From contig NZ_JAGINW010000001.1 of the NCBI RefSeq assembly GCF_017876405.1, forward strand, positions 4,105,203-4,169,202: a stretch of DNA of 64,000 nt, written 5' to 3'. The notes under the pieces were generated by a model that was not told the origin of the DNA, did no database searches, and saw only the letters and a program-made list of their open reading frames with translations. The position numbers were made by a program, and so were the translations under genes. This DNA is from Kibdelosporangium banguiense. Its GTDB lineage: Bacteria; Actinomycetota; Actinomycetes; Mycobacteriales; Pseudonocardiaceae. Below are positions 62,713-64,000 of the stretch, piece after piece. Positions within the stretch are counted from its first letter, which is position 1. Every line of letters begins with the position of its first letter.

Positions 62713-64000
62713 ATGCCCGGCATGCGTCGATACAGCGTCGTACTGGTCGGGCTACTCAGCGTTATGTTTCTGGCTCCGGTGGCGGAGGCGCAGACGGGGC
62801 CTGGGGCGGTGTCGCACTTTGGGCTGGCGCGCAAGGACTGTGTTGGGACGGCGCGAAATACCGGCAGCAAGGTGTGGTTCACGGTTGCTGATGGGGTGTT
62901 GTCCGACGTCTACTCGCCGACGATCGACAACACCAACGTTGAGACACTGCAGTTCATCGTGACGGACGGTAAGAGTTTCACCGATCTGCAGTCGAGGGAC
63001 ATGGCGTACACGGTCAGCGCTGACCGGACCGGGATGGCGTGCCAGGTTCGGTCCCAAGCGAGGAACTACCGGCTGACCACGGACTTCATCACGGATCCGG
63101 CCCGAGACAGCGTTCTGATCAAGGCCAGGCTCGATGGGCCGAGGGACCTGAAGCTCTATGTCAGGTACGACGCGAGTATCAACGGCAATGGTGGGGGCGG
63201 GCCGCAGAACGGGGGCGCGGACAGCGCGACTGTCGACCAGGCGCTGATCAGCAGTGACACCAACACCGTTACCAATGCGCCGAACCGGGACTACGGCGTT
63301 CCGTTGCATGGGGCGCTCAAAGCGGATCGGCCATTCAAGATGGCCAACAGCGGGTACGTCGGCACTGAGTCGGATGGCCTGGTACAGCTGGACAAGAACC
63401 GGAAGCTGACGCCGAACACCGCCACTGCCAACGGGAATGTCGTGCAGACAGCCCAGATCGACGGCCAGGAGGCGACGCTTGCCCTGGGCTTCGGGCAAAC
63501 CGCCAGGCAAGCCGTCAACACGGCCTGGGCGAGCCTGAACACGCCGTTCCACAAGACGCAGGAGCGCTACATCCAAGGCTGGCGCGACTACGAGCGCAAG
63601 CTCAAGCCCACGAACGACTGGCTTTCGGTCAACGTCCTGAAAGCCAGTGAGGACAAGACATTCCCGGGTGCGGTCGTCGCATCTCTGGGCAGTCCCTGGG
63701 GACAGGCCGTGAGCGCGGGCGACATGCCGGGTGGAAAGCCGGTGTACTTCGGTTCGTACCGGGAGATCTTTGCCCGCGATCTGTACGAGAGTTTCAGTGG
63801 GTTCTACGCGGCGGGCGACATGCAGACCGCGAGGGCGACCGTTACCTGGCTTTTCAAGAAACAGCAGCAGCCGGATGGCAGGTTCCCGCGTAACTCCATG
63901 GTCAACGGCAAGAAGGCGCCTGACTCGGGTGGTGACCAGCTTGACGAGACGGCGTACCCGATTCTGATGGCGCTGCAGGCTGGGTTTGACAGGGACAAAG
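62713..64000 (+). CDS. secreted GH15-family glucodextranase/glucoamylase, N-terminal part (cut by window end)
   Basis: The frame is open from the ATG at 62713 to the window end, 429 residues. A signal peptide (about 1-26, PVAEA) is followed by the beta-sandwich N-domain of bacterial glucodextranases (SKVWFTVADGVLSDVYSPTI; LYVRYDASINGNGGGGPQN; LALGFGQTARQAVNTAWAS). The start of the GH15 alpha/alpha barrel has YREIFARDLYESFSGFYAAGD and ATVTWLFKKQQQPDGRFPRNS. Family members release glucose from alpha-glucans or dextrans outside the cell. The catalytic glutamates lie beyond the window. Confidence 0.85.
   Translation, partial: MPGMRRYSVVLVGLLSVMFLAPVAEAQTGPGAVSHFGLARKDCVGTARNTGSKVWFTVADGVLSDVYSPTIDNTNVETLQFIVTDGKSFTDLQSRDMAYTVSADRTGMACQVRSQARNYRLTTDFITDPARDSVLIKARLDGPRDLKLYVRYDASINGNGGGGPQNGGADSATVDQALISSDTNTVTNAPNRDYGVPLHGALKADRPFKMANSGYVGTESDGLVQLDKNRKLTPNTATANGNVVQTAQIDGQEATLALGFGQTARQAVNTAWASLNTPFHKTQERYIQGWRDYERKLKPTNDWLSVNVLKASEDKTFPGAVVASLGSPWGQAVSAGDMPGGKPVYFGSYREIFARDLYESFSGFYAAGDMQTARATVTWLFKKQQQPDGRFPRNSMVNGKKAPDSGGDQLDETAYPILMALQAGFDRDK

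Overview
The window reads as a high-GC actinobacterial chromosome, most likely a filamentous member of the Pseudonocardiaceae or a close relative. The reasons are the strong third-position GC bias, many GTG starts, 4-bp stop/start overlaps, an XRE-DUF397 regulator pair, and a gene backbone in the same order and orientation as the Rv3024c-Rv3032 region of Mycobacterium tuberculosis. No rRNA, tRNA or CRISPR array was seen.

Positions 1-17.5 kb are accessory. They begin with the end of a natural-product type O-methyltransferase. Next comes a family of paralogous STAND/NB-ARC ATPase-TPR regulators: five here and a sixth at 24.6-27.0 kb. Four carry a C-terminal LuxR helix-turn-helix and two lack it. 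A frameshifted orphan LuxR HTH (14.43-14.59 kb) and a fragment of an NB-ARC domain (29.30-29.44 kb) are relics of further copies. Between two members lies a 77-codon remnant of a hydantoinase/oxoprolinase A subunit. Between two others sits a 4.1-kb unit (8091-12206) with inverted ends, an ACTAGC target duplication and an IS481-type transposase remnant. It carries a methyltransferase, an XRE-cupin regulator, a truncated FAD oxidoreductase and an MFS exporter.

Positions 18-33 kb hold a glucan-polysaccharide operon like Rv3030-Rv3032: methyltransferase, GH57 branching enzyme and GT4 glucosyltransferase, all on the minus strand. About 7 kb separates the GH57 and GT4 genes. That insert contains an iron-dependent alcohol dehydrogenase coupled to a NarL-type two-component system, a MftM-like (mycofactocin glycan) methyltransferase and the sixth STAND regulator. 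A PAS-GGDEF-EAL protein and a DegV protein lie between this operon and the divergent ETF genes.

Positions 33-48 kb continue the backbone on the plus strand: etfB, etfA, an OlsB-like GNAT acyltransferase, a PlsC/OlsA-like acyltransferase, then iscS and mnmA. A 9-kb stretch between the acyltransferases and iscS holds an MFS transporter, a siderophore-interacting protein, a frameshifted lipoprotein, a secreted discoidin/FN3/sugar-dehydrogenase protein, an ECF sigma/anti-sigma pair and the XRE-DUF397 pair.

Positions 47.8-64 kb contain a winged-helix regulator, a quinone oxidoreductase behind a clear palindromic operator, a secreted beta-propeller lectin-like protein, and a 3110-residue RHS/YD-repeat wall-associated polymorphic toxin. 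Lower-GC candidate immunity genes follow the toxin. A thioredoxin-fold lipoprotein and a GH15 glucoamylase/glucodextranase that runs off the end close the window.
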